A program made the position numbers and the translations under genes. The notes under the pieces were generated by a model. That model searched no databases. It saw nothing but the letters and a program-made list of their open reading frames with translations, and was not told the DNA's origin. A stretch of DNA of 64,000 bases from NCBI GenBank assembly GCA_965248735.1, contig OZ252146.1, positions 3,224,001-3,288,000 of the forward strand, read 5' to 3'. Below, one piece after another: positions 34,012 through 41,434 of this stretch. Position 1 is the stretch's first letter. Every line of letters begins with the position of its first letter. This DNA is from Aldehydirespirator sp965248735. Its GTDB lineage: Bacteria > Actinomycetota > Acidimicrobiia > Acidimicrobiales > Aldehydirespiratoraceae.

Positions 34012-37000
34012 GAGGTCCGAACCCTAGCGTCGGCAGGCGCTTCGATTGCCACCACGCCGGCCAGCAGGTCGGCGAGCTGGTCGATCACTGGGCCTGCGTC
34101 GGCCCGCAGCGGGACGTGCAATTCCCGAGCCTCGTCCTTGAGAACGGCTTGGTCGCCGTACAGGCGGCGAAGCCGCACCCGGCGGCTGGCCGGCAGATCC
34201 ACTGGCGCCAGGCGGGCCGCGTAGCGCGACGCCGACAGCGGGCCGCCGCCGCGGCGGGTGACAACCACTTCGGACACCCCGTGGCGCAGACACTCCACCC
34301 GGAGCCTCCCGATGGACAGCAGTGCCTCGGCCGCTTCGGGCACGGGGCCGAACCGGTCGGCCCACTCGGCCCTGATGTCGGCGAGCTCGGACAGCTCCGT
34401 GGCCGCGGCGAGGCGGCGGTAGGCCTCCAGGCGGGCCGCCTCCCGCCCGATGTAGTCGGCGGGGATGTGCGCGTCGACCGGGACCTCGATGCTCACCTCG
34501 CGCGGTTCGGGGACAGCCTCGCCGCGAAGCTCCGCCACCGCCTCGTTCACGAGGCGGCAGTACAGGTCGTATCCGACTGCGGCGATGTGCCCCGACTGGG
34601 CCTCGCCCAGCAGGTTGCCCGCGCCCCGGATCTCGAGGTCGCGCATGGCGATCCGGTATCCCGACCCCAGCTGGGTCGCCTCCCCGATGGTCTTGAGACG
34701 CTCGTAGGCCGCCTCGCTGAGGATTGTGTCGACCGGGTGGAACAGGTAGGCGTAGGCCCTGCGGCCGGCCCGGCCCACCCGGCCGCGAATCTGGTGCAGC
34801 TGGCCCAGGCCGAGCCGGTCGGCACGGTCCACGACCAGGGTGTTGACGGTGGGCATGTCGATGCCCGACTCGATGATCGTCGTGCAGACCAGGACGTCGT
34901 AGCGGTAGTCGGCGAAGTCGAGAATGACTCGCTCCAGCGTGCCCTCATCCATCTGGCCGTGGGCCACCGCCACGCGGGCCTCGGGCACCAGGGAGCGCAC
35001 CCGGTCGGCGACGTGCTCGATGTCGGCCACCCGGTTGTGGACGTAGAAGACCTGTCCCTCGCGCAGCAGCTCGCGCCGGATGGCCTCCGCCGCGGGGCGG
35101 TCGGCCTGCTCGCCGACGTAGGTGAGGATCGGCTGGCGATCAGCAGGAGGAGTGTCGAGGAGCGACATGTCGCGGATGCCCGTGAGGCTCATCTCCAAGG
35201 TGCGCGGCACGGGTGTGGCCGTCAGCGTGAGCACGTCCACATCGGCCCTCATCGACTTGATGGCCTCCTTGTGCCGGACTCCGAAGCGCTGTTCCTCGTC
35301 GATGACCAGCAGCCCGAGGCGTTTGAAGCGCACGTCGGGCGACAGCATCCGGTGGGTGCCGACAACCACGTCCACCTCGCCGGTCCCGAGTCCCCGCACC
35401 ACCTCCCGGGCCTGGCCTCCAGTGAGGAACCGGCTGAGAGTCTCCACCCGCACAGGGAGGGGTCCGTAGCGGTCGCGGAACGTCTGGGTGTGCTGCTGGG
35501 CCAGCAGCGTCGTGGGCACCAGCACCGCCACCTGACGACCGCCCTGCACCGCCTTGAACGCGGCCCGCACCGCGATCTCGGTCTTGCCGAAGCCCACGTC
35601 CCCCACCAGGAGGCGGTCCATCGGCAGCGGCCGCTCCATGTCGCGTTTCACATCGACGAGGGCCAGCATCTGGTCGCGGGTCTCCTGATACTCGAAGGAT
35701 TCCTCGAGCTCGCGCTGCCAAGGGGTGTCGGGGTCGAAGGCGTGCCCCGCAGTGGTCATGCGCTTCTGGTAGAGCACCACCAGCTCCTGGGCGATCTCGG
35801 CCACGGCCCGCCTCACCCGGCTCTTGGCAGCCGCCCAGTCGGAGCCCCCCATCCGCGACAGCGCCGGGGCCTCACCGCCGGTGTAATGGCGGATCGAGGC
35901 GATCTGGTCGGAGGGCACGTAGAGCCGGTCTCCCCCCCTGTAGGCGAGGAGCAGGTACTCGCGCTCATGTCCGCCGATGGCGCGGCTCACCATTCCCTCG
36001 AAGCGGGCCACGCCGTGGTGCTGATGCACCACGAACGCCCCGGGCACGAGGTCGTCGAGGAAGCGGCGCTGGTCGCGGGACCGCGCCCTCAGCGGCCGGT
36101 GGGCGCGCCGCCGGCCGGTCACGTCGGGCTCGGCCAGCAGGGCCAGCTTGATCTCGCTCAGGACCGCGCCCCGGCCGAGGATCGCCTCCAGGGACTCGAC
36201 GCTGGCGCCCTGCTCGGCTAGCAGGCCGCCCAGCCGGCCCGCCGAACCGCCGGGCGCCCCCAGCACTACCCGGTAGCCCTCGGCGGTCAGTTCGCGAAGG
36301 CGCGCCGCCAACGGCTCGACGCTGCCGCGCACCCGGTCCCAACCGGAGGCGGCCAGAGCGGGCGCGCCCGGCGAGTCCGGCGCCGCGGGCAACCTCCACA
36401 CCGGCGCGTCGGCCGCCGCGACCAATCGGTCGAAGGCGGCGTGCAGCCGGGGCATCCCGGGGGCGTCGGCGTTCCAAGTCTTGGCCAGGCCGCCGGCGAG
36501 GTCCTCCTCCTCGGCGAGGATCTCGGCGACCCTGTCGGCGAGGCGCCGAGGCTCGACCAGGACCAGAGCGCCGCCGGCGGGCAGCAGGTCGGGCACCACC
36601 GCGGGCCGCTCGACCAGCCACGGCCACCACGACTCCATCCCCTCGAAGAGCTCGCCCTCGGCCAGCCGGTCCCACTGCTCGCGGCCCCACGGCTGGCTCG
36701 CCACCAGCGATGCGGCCCGCCGCCGCATCGCCTTGTCGGGTCGCAGCTCCCGGGCCGGGTACACCTCGACCTGCTCCAGCGACATCGTGGACCGCTGGTC
36801 GCCCACCGAGAACTCCGCGACCCGGTCCACGTCGTCTCCCCAGAAGTCGATGCGCACCGGCGCCGCGGCCGTTGAGGGGTAGACATCGACGATCGAGCCC
36901 CGAACAGCCATCTCCCCCCGGTGCTCCACCTGGTGCTCTCTGCGATACCCGAACTCCGACAGGCGCTGCACCAGCGGTGATAGGTCGACGGAGTCGCCGC

Positions 37001-37445
37001 GGCGCAGGGTGATCGGGCCGGCAGCCGCCTCCGGGGACACAAACTGGGCCAGCGCCCGAGCCGAGGCCACGACCACTGCCGGCGTCCTCGCCGGGTCCGC
37101 CATCCGGTGCAGAACGCGGCCGCGCCGCCCCATGGTGTGAATCGACGGGCTGACTCGCTCGAAGGGCAGCGTCTCCCAGGCCGGCAGCTCCTCGACCTCG
37201 TCGCTTCCCAGGAAGGCGGCCAGATCGGCGGCGAGGGCCTCTGCCTCGGCCCGAGCCGGCACCGCGACCAGCAGCGGCCGGCGGTCCGATGCCCTGCTCA
37301 GCCCGGCCACAGCCGGGGCCCGGGCCGCCTCGGGCACCGCCAGCGTTGCGGCGCGCCGTCCCAGAAGCGCGGCCAGCGCGGGATGCTCCGCCAACAGCGG
37401 CAGCAGCCGGCGCAGACCGTCCCGACGCTCAGACGGTGGCGCCAC
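34008..37445 (-). CDS. mfd: transcription-repair coupling factor Mfd
   Basis: This 1145-residue protein displaces stalled RNA polymerase and recruits UvrA. It has the UvrB-like N-terminal module (LVAVPARAEAEALAADL, LPAWETLPFERVSPS), the RNA polymerase interaction domain (PGAFVVHQHHGVARFEGM), helicase motif I GDVGFGKTEIAVRAAF, motif II DEEQRFGVRHKE, TATPVPRTLEMSL, the later motif IIESGIDMPTVNTL, and the TRCF C-terminal domain. GTG 37445 lies 8 bases after the pth stop; ATG 37508 would overlap pth. Length matches the family. Confidence 0.96.
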   Translation of the reverse strand: MAPPSERRDGLRRLLPLLAEHPALAALLGRRAATLAVPEAARAPAVAGLSRASDRRPLLVAVPARAEAEALAADLAAFLGSDEVEELPAWETLPFERVSPSIHTMGRRGRVLHRMADPARTPAVVVASARALAQFVSPEAAAGPITLRRGDSVDLSPLVQRLSEFGYRREHQVEHRGEMAVRGSIVDVYPSTAAAPVRIDFWGDDVDRVAEFSVGDQRSTMSLEQVEVYPARELRPDKAMRRRAASLVASQPWGREQWDRLAEGELFEGMESWWPWLVERPAVVPDLLPAGGALVLVEPRRLADRVAEILAEEEDLAGGLAKTWNADAPGMPRLHAAFDRLVAAADAPVWRLPAAPDSPGAPALAASGWDRVRGSVEPLAARLRELTAEGYRVVLGAPGGSAGRLGGLLAEQGASVESLEAILGRGAVLSEIKLALLAEPDVTGRRRAHRPLRARSRDQRRFLDDLVPGAFVVHQHHGVARFEGMVSRAIGGHEREYLLLAYRGGDRLYVPSDQIASIRHYTGGEAPALSRMGGSDWAAAKSRVRRAVAEIAQELVVLYQKRMTTAGHAFDPDTPWQRELEESFEYQETRDQMLALVDVKRDMERPLPMDRLLVGDVGFGKTEIAVRAAFKAVQGGRQVAVLVPTTLLAQQHTQTFRDRYGPLPVRVETLSRFLTGGQAREVVRGLGTGEVDVVVGTHRMLSPDVRFKRLGLLVIDEEQRFGVRHKEAIKSMRADVDVLTLTATPVPRTLEMSLTGIRDMSLLDTPPADRQPILTYVGEQADRPAAEAIRRELLREGQVFYVHNRVADIEHVADRVRSLVPEARVAVAHGQMDEGTLERVILDFADYRYDVLVCTTIIESGIDMPTVNTLVVDRADRLGLGQLHQIRGRVGRAGRRAYAYLFHPVDTILSEAAYERLKTIGEATQLGSGYRIAMRDLEIRGAGNLLGEAQSGHIAAVGYDLYCRLVNEAVAELRGEAVPEPREVSIEVPVDAHIPADYIGREAARLEAYRRLAAATELSELADIRAEWADRFGPVPEAAEALLSIGRLRVECLRHGVSEVVVTRRGGGPLSASRYAARLAPVDLPASRRVRLRRLYGDQAVLKDEARELHVPLRADAGPVIDQLADLLAGVVAIEAPADARVRTS

Positions 37446-37453
37446 AGCGTCGC

Positions 37454-38056
37454 TCAGACCGCATTGAAGCGGTTCATGGTGGCCTCGAGGCCGTGCTCGA
37501 GGAAGCACTCCACCGCGTCGGCCGCCCGGGCCACGGCCCCCTCCAGCTCGACCCGCTCGGCCCGTGGTGGCCGCTTGAGCACGTACTCGGCTCCCCTACC
37601 GGTGGCATGGGGCCGGCCCACGCCGACCCTCACCCGGGTGAAGGCCTCGCTGCGCAGGTGCGCACGGATCGACACCAGGCCCTTGTGCCCGGCGAGCCCG
37701 CCACCGGTCTTCACCTTGAGACGACCGGCCGGCAGGTCCATCTCGTCGTGCACGACGACCAGGCGGGTCAAGTCCCTGATTCCGAAGCGGCGCACCAGCG
37801 GCCCGACCGCCCGTCCAGACTCGTTCATCCAGGTGACCGGCGCGGCCGCAGCCACCAGCTGACCCAGGACGCGGAGCTCGCACACCATCGCCTGCTGGCG
37901 CCGGGTCCGGCGCAATCGTCCGCCGTGGCGGCGCACTAGCTCGTCCACCACCCACCGGCCCGCGTTGTGGCGGGTCGGGGCGTACTCCTCGCCGGGGTTG
38001 CCCAGCCCCACCACCAGCAGATCAGCCGCAGAACCGGAGCGCGCGCCGATGCCCAT
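37454..38056 (-). CDS. pth: peptidyl-tRNA hydrolase
   Basis: This 200-residue Pth frees tRNA from peptidyl-tRNA. Key motifs: VVGLGNPGEEYAPTRHNAG (catalytic His of TRHN), VTWMNESGRAVG (Asn), VVVHDEMDLPAGRLKVKTGG (catalytic Asp) and GHKGLVSI. It sits between rplY and mfd with short gaps (27 and 8 bases), a typical actinobacterial order. Confidence 0.96.
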   Translation of the reverse strand: MGIGARSGSAADLLVVGLGNPGEEYAPTRHNAGRWVVDELVRRHGGRLRRTRRQQAMVCELRVLGQLVAAAAPVTWMNESGRAVGPLVRRFGIRDLTRLVVVHDEMDLPAGRLKVKTGGGLAGHKGLVSIRAHLRSEAFTRVRVGVGRPHATGRGAEYVLKRPPRAERVELEGAVARAADAVECFLEHGLEATMNRFNAV

Positions 38057-38083
38057 AGCGACGGCCCGGCCGGACTCGGCCTC

Positions 38084-38752
38084 TTAGGACTCGTCGGCCG
38101 CGTCCGCCTCTTCGGCGTCGTCGGCTTCGCCCATGATGATGAGCAACTCCGCCTCCTCTTCCAGGGCCCTCTGCTGGCGCAGGTACTCCTTGGTGGAGCG
38201 GGTGATGAGGCCCACCGCGAAGGTGGCGTCGGGGTCGCCTGCCACCGTGACCCCGGCGGGGAGTTCGATATCGCTGACCCTCAGCGACGAGCCGACCTCC
38301 AGGTCGCTCACATCCGCGGTCACCTCGGCGGGGATGTCGGACGGCTTGGCCCACAGCGGCACCCAGTGCATCACCTGGTCGACCATCCCGCTGGCCTGCG
38401 TGACCTTCTTGGCCTCGCCGACGAGCACGAGGGGCACCTCCACCTCCACTTCGAGGTCGGGGTTGATGCGCAGAAAGTCCACATGAAGCACGTCGCGGCG
38501 GACCGGGTGGCGCTGGAGGTCCTTGACGATGGAGTGCTGCCGGTCACCGTCCATATCGAGCGTGATGAGGGCGTTGAGCCCCGCTTCGGTGTTCAGCACG
38601 CCCCTCAGGTCGGCCTGGTCCACCGACACCTCCACGGCGTCCGCCCCCATGCCGTAGACCACCGCGGGAATGCGGCCGGTTCGGCGCAGGCGCCGGCTCG
38701 GCCGGGTGCCGCGCGGCCGGCCGATCTCGACCGTCAAAAGGTTCGTTGCCAT
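38084..38752 (-). CDS. rplY: 50S ribosomal protein bL25 (Ctc/TL5 type)
   Basis: This 222-residue general-stress-type L25 has the N-terminal 5S-rRNA-binding domain (ATNLLTVEIGRPRGTRPSRR, GRIPAVVYGMG, VKDLQRHPVRRDVLHVDFLR) followed by the long beta C-terminal domain (WVPLWAKPSDIPAEVTADVS, IELPAGVTVAGD) and an acidic tail. ATG 38752 (MATNLL) was chosen; a start at 38788 would add 12 residues without similarity. Confidence 0.95.
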   Translation of the reverse strand: MATNLLTVEIGRPRGTRPSRRLRRTGRIPAVVYGMGADAVEVSVDQADLRGVLNTEAGLNALITLDMDGDRQHSIVKDLQRHPVRRDVLHVDFLRINPDLEVEVEVPLVLVGEAKKVTQASGMVDQVMHWVPLWAKPSDIPAEVTADVSDLEVGSSLRVSDIELPAGVTVAGDPDATFAVGLITRSTKEYLRQQRALEEEAELLIIMGEADDAEEADAADES

Positions 38753-38813
38753 CTGCTTGAGGCTACTGCCGGGCCGGGCCTGCTCCACGCCGCAGCGCTC
38801 GGCCTCTGGGTTC

Positions 38814-39794
38814 TCAGACCAGGTTGTTGCCGCCGAAGATCTCGCTGACCGACGTGTCCTCGAACACCGCCGAGATGGCCCGGGCCACGATGGGCGCCAC
38901 CGATACGACGTGCAGCTTCGGGAACTGCTTGCGGGGTGTCAGCGGCAGCGTGTCGGTGCACACGACCACATCGATGACGGAGTCCCTCAGCCGCTGCACG
39001 GCAGGTCCGGAGAACACCGCGTGGGTGGTGGCCACGATCACCCGGCTGGCCCCGTTGGCCGCCAGCAGCTCGGCCGCCGCCACGATGGTCCCGCCGGTGT
39101 CGATCATGTCGTCGACGATGACGCACGTGCGGCCCCCGACGTCGCCCACGATCTCCTTGGCCGTTACCTCGTTCTTGCCGCCGTGGCGGCGCTTGTGGAC
39201 GATGGCCAGGTCGGCGTGCAGCAGGTTGGTGTAGCGCTCGGCCACCTTCACCCGTCCCGCGTCGGGCGACACGATCACCAGGTCCTCGACCTGCAGCGAC
39301 CGCAGGTATTCGAGAAGCACCGGCATGGCGGTGAGGTGATCGACCGGGCCGTCGAAGAATCCCTGTATCTGGCCGGAGTGCAGATCGACCGAGAGCAGCC
39401 GCTTGGCCCCCGCGGCCAGGAACAGGTCGGCCAGCAGGCGCGCTGAGATGGGCTCGCGCCCGGAGGCCTTGCGGTCCTGGCGGGCGTACCCGTAGAAGGG
39501 AGCCACCACGGTTATGCGCTTGGCGGAGGCCCGCTTGGCCGCGTCCACCATGACGAGCTGCTCCACGATGGCGTCGTTGATGGAGCCGCCCTCCCACTCG
39601 GCGTGGGTTCCGACGATGAAGGCGTCGCAGCCCCTGATCGACTCGCCATAGCGGACATGGATCTCGCCGTTGGCGAAGTTCTCGGTGTGGGTCGTGCCCA
39701 GGGCTACGTCGAGTTCGGAGCACACGCGGGCGGCGAAGTCCTCACTGGACCGCCCCGACACCACCCGGAGCTCTTTGTGGGTCTGCTGCTTCAT
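38814..39794 (-). CDS. prs: ribose-phosphate pyrophosphokinase
   Basis: This enzyme makes PRPP from ribose-5-phosphate and ATP. Signature motifs: VSGRSSEDFAARVCSEL, FANGEIHVRYGESIRG, VVAPFYGYARQDRK, VDLHSGQIQGFFDGPVDHL, VIVSPDAGRVK, KRRHG, and the PRPP loop CVIVDDMIDTGGTIVAAA. I set the start at ATG 39794 (MKQQTHKELR); ATG 39806 (MPVAMK) is equally possible, as neither has a clear ribosome binding site. It lies upstream of rplY-pth-mfd, with tRNA-Gln just upstream. Confidence 0.95.
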   Translation of the reverse strand: MKQQTHKELRVVSGRSSEDFAARVCSELDVALGTTHTENFANGEIHVRYGESIRGCDAFIVGTHAEWEGGSINDAIVEQLVMVDAAKRASAKRITVVAPFYGYARQDRKASGREPISARLLADLFLAAGAKRLLSVDLHSGQIQGFFDGPVDHLTAMPVLLEYLRSLQVEDLVIVSPDAGRVKVAERYTNLLHADLAIVHKRRHGGKNEVTAKEIVGDVGGRTCVIVDDMIDTGGTIVAAAELLAANGASRVIVATTHAVFSGPAVQRLRDSVIDVVVCTDTLPLTPRKQFPKLHVVSVAPIVARAISAVFEDTSVSEIFGGNNLV

Positions 39795-39887
39795 TGCGAC
39801 CGGCATTGTAGGACGGTGACGCGACAAGGGCGCGAGGCATTCTGGCCACGGCGATACGACGCCTCGGAGCGAGCTACGGGCGGGATG

Positions 39888-39960
39888 CTGGCCGGGCAGG
39901 ACTCGAACCTGCAACATCCGGAGCCAAAGTCCGACGTTCTGCCACTTGAACTACCGGCCA
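39888..39960 (-). tRNA. tRNA-Gln (anticodon TTG)
   Basis: The minus strand folds into a 73-base tRNA: acceptor TGGCCGG/CCGGCCA with discriminator G, anticodon loop CTTTGGC (anticodon TTG), and T-arm CAGGTTCGAGTCCTG. CCA is not encoded. It is co-oriented with prs. Confidence 0.95.
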
Positions 39961-40019
39961 TCTGCGACCGCCTCCGAGGCGAGCGGCCCGGCTCACCTTA
40001 GCGACCGCGAGGGCGACGC

Positions 40020-40233
40020 GTGTTCGGCCAGCGCCCATCACCGGCGGCGATGCGTGTTCGGCTGTCCCCATCACCGGCGGCGATGCGTGTTCGGCTGTCC
40101 CCATCACCGGCGGCGATGCGTGTTCGGCTGTCCCCATCACCGGCGGCGATGCGTGTTCGGCTGTCCCCATCACCGGCGGCGATGCGTGTTCGACTGTCGG
40201 GTCACCGGCGGCGATGCGTGTTCGACTGTCGGG
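40020..40233. repeat. 33-bp tandem repeat upstream of the bS22 gene, about 6.5 copies
   Basis: The unit GTGTTCGGCTGTCCCCATCA + CCGGCGGCGATGC is repeated from 40020, four copies being identical and the outer ones variant. It ends about 20 bases before the start of the bS22 gene, so it occupies the promoter region of that gene. No separate gene is seen in this 294-base gap. Confidence 0.95.
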
Positions 40234-40254
40234 TCCGGTAGCGTTCACCCCCTC

Positions 40255-40347
40255 GTGGGATCGCTCATAAAGAAGCGGCGCAAGCGCATGCGCAAGAAGA
40301 AGCACAAGAAGATGCTTCGGCGCACCCGCCACCAGCGACGCAAGTAG
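40255..40347 (+). CDS. 30S ribosomal protein bS22 (AURKAIP1/COX24 domain)
   Basis: A 30-residue, extremely basic product starts at GTG 40255 with VGSLIKKRRKRMRKKKHKKM and ends RHQRRK before TAG. This matches the actinobacterial bS22, whose hallmark is MGSVIKKRRKRM...KKHRKLLRRTR. It binds the small subunit near the decoding centre in mycobacteria. The frame is open far upstream only because of the tandem repeat. Short length makes it easy to miss. Confidence 0.9.
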   Translation: MGSLIKKRRKRMRKKKHKKMLRRTRHQRRK

Positions 40348-40419
40348 CTGCTTCCACGCACCCACCGCTGGCGGCGCCAGTAGCGGGCCCAATCCTTCGC
40401 GGGCGCTCCCCCCACACCC

Positions 40420-41160
40420 TCACGCCGCCGGTCCGGACGGCTCGGTCGTGGTAGCCACCACGCGGTGAGGCCCGGGATGGGCGCCAGCCACGAACCAGGT
40501 GCTGCCGCTTCCCGCCAGCCTGGGGGTCTGCCCGGTGGAGTCGCCCAGCGCGTCGCGCCAGGCTGCCAGTTCCGGAGCGACGCGCAGCGCGGCCGCCTCG
40601 AGATCGTTGCCATGGGGCCCCGCGGGGCCTCCCAGCTCGTCCCACGCCGCGTAGACGGCTGCGGTGCTGCATGACAGCGGCGCCAGCAACAGGGTGTACT
40701 GCTCGCGAACGTAGGGAAGCGGCTCGACGATCTCCCCGATGCCGCGCACCCGGGCCCGGCCGCCCGTCAGGCAGAAGGCCACGTCTGCGGAGATCGACGC
40801 CGCCCGCGCGGTGTCGGTGAACCCGGCCCAACGCAGCACCGCGGCGGCATCAGCCGAGCCGCCCCCCAGCCCGGCGCCCGCCGGGATCCGCTTGTGCACT
40901 GTCACCCGGGCTCCGCGCCCCGCCAGAGCCAGAGCGCGGACGACGAGGTTGTCGGTTGCGGGGAGCGCGGCCGCGAAGTCGTTGCCCGAGGCGTCGAGCA
41001 TCCGCACCTCGATGCCGTTGTCGGGGCTCGGGGAGATCTCCAGCCGGTCGAAGAAGTCCAGGGTCGCCATCTCGGCGTCGATCTCGTGGTATCCGTCGTC
41101 CCGGACTCCGGTGATCCGCAGACTCAGCGTCAGCTTCGCCGGCGCGGACACGTCGATCAC
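40420..41160 (-). CDS. ispE: 4-diphosphocytidyl-2-C-methyl-D-erythritol kinase
   Basis: This 246-residue GHMP kinase phosphorylates CDP-methylerythritol in the non-mevalonate isoprenoid pathway. The N-terminus SAPAKLTLSLRITGVRDDGYHE carries the catalytic Lys/Asp region, the ATP loop reads IPAGAGLGGGSADAA, and the C-terminal GSGSTWFV is the substrate motif. It is shorter than many relatives (about 280-310), the loss being in the middle and C-terminal parts. In actinobacteria it usually follows rsmA; here a CoxL-like gene lies between them. Confidence 0.93.
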   Translation of the reverse strand: MIDVSAPAKLTLSLRITGVRDDGYHEIDAEMATLDFFDRLEISPSPDNGIEVRMLDASGNDFAAALPATDNLVVRALALAGRGARVTVHKRIPAGAGLGGGSADAAAVLRWAGFTDTARAASISADVAFCLTGGRARVRGIGEIVEPLPYVREQYTLLLAPLSCSTAAVYAAWDELGGPAGPHGNDLEAAALRVAPELAAWRDALGDSTGQTPRLAGSGSTWFVAGAHPGPHRVVATTTEPSGPAA

Positions 41161-41312
41161 TGCGCGGCCTCGATCACCACGACACGTCGATCACCACGAC
41201 ACCTCGATCACCACGCGGCCTCGATCAGCCCAGCCTCGATCACACCGCGGCCTCGATCAGCCCAGCCTCGATCACTGCGCGGCCTCGATCAGCCCAGCCT
41301 CGATCACACCGC
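41160..41312. repeat. degenerate CTCGATCA tandem repeats between ispE and coxL-like genes
   Basis: Imperfect units of 16-18 bases (CGATCACCACGACACGT-type) pass into 34-base units (GCGGCCTCGATCAGCCCAGC + CTCGATCACACC). The block directly adjoins the ispE start codon and occupies the divergent promoter region. Nothing gene-like is seen to 41434. Confidence 0.85.
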
Positions 41313-41434
41313 GAAGCTACTGCCGGGCCGGGCAGTGCCGCTGCGGCCCCTCCGACCGATCCTGCGCGGGTGCGGGACCAAGGCATGGCGCGCCGGTACA
41401 GTCCACAACTCTGGTAGCCGAACGGGAGTCAGCC

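Noticed and set aside
39946..40254. Upstream extension of the bS22 frame through the 33-bp repeats
   Set aside because: The extension encodes Cys/Arg/His repeats without family similarity, and overlaps the tRNA-Gln gene; the bS22 hallmark starts at 40255.
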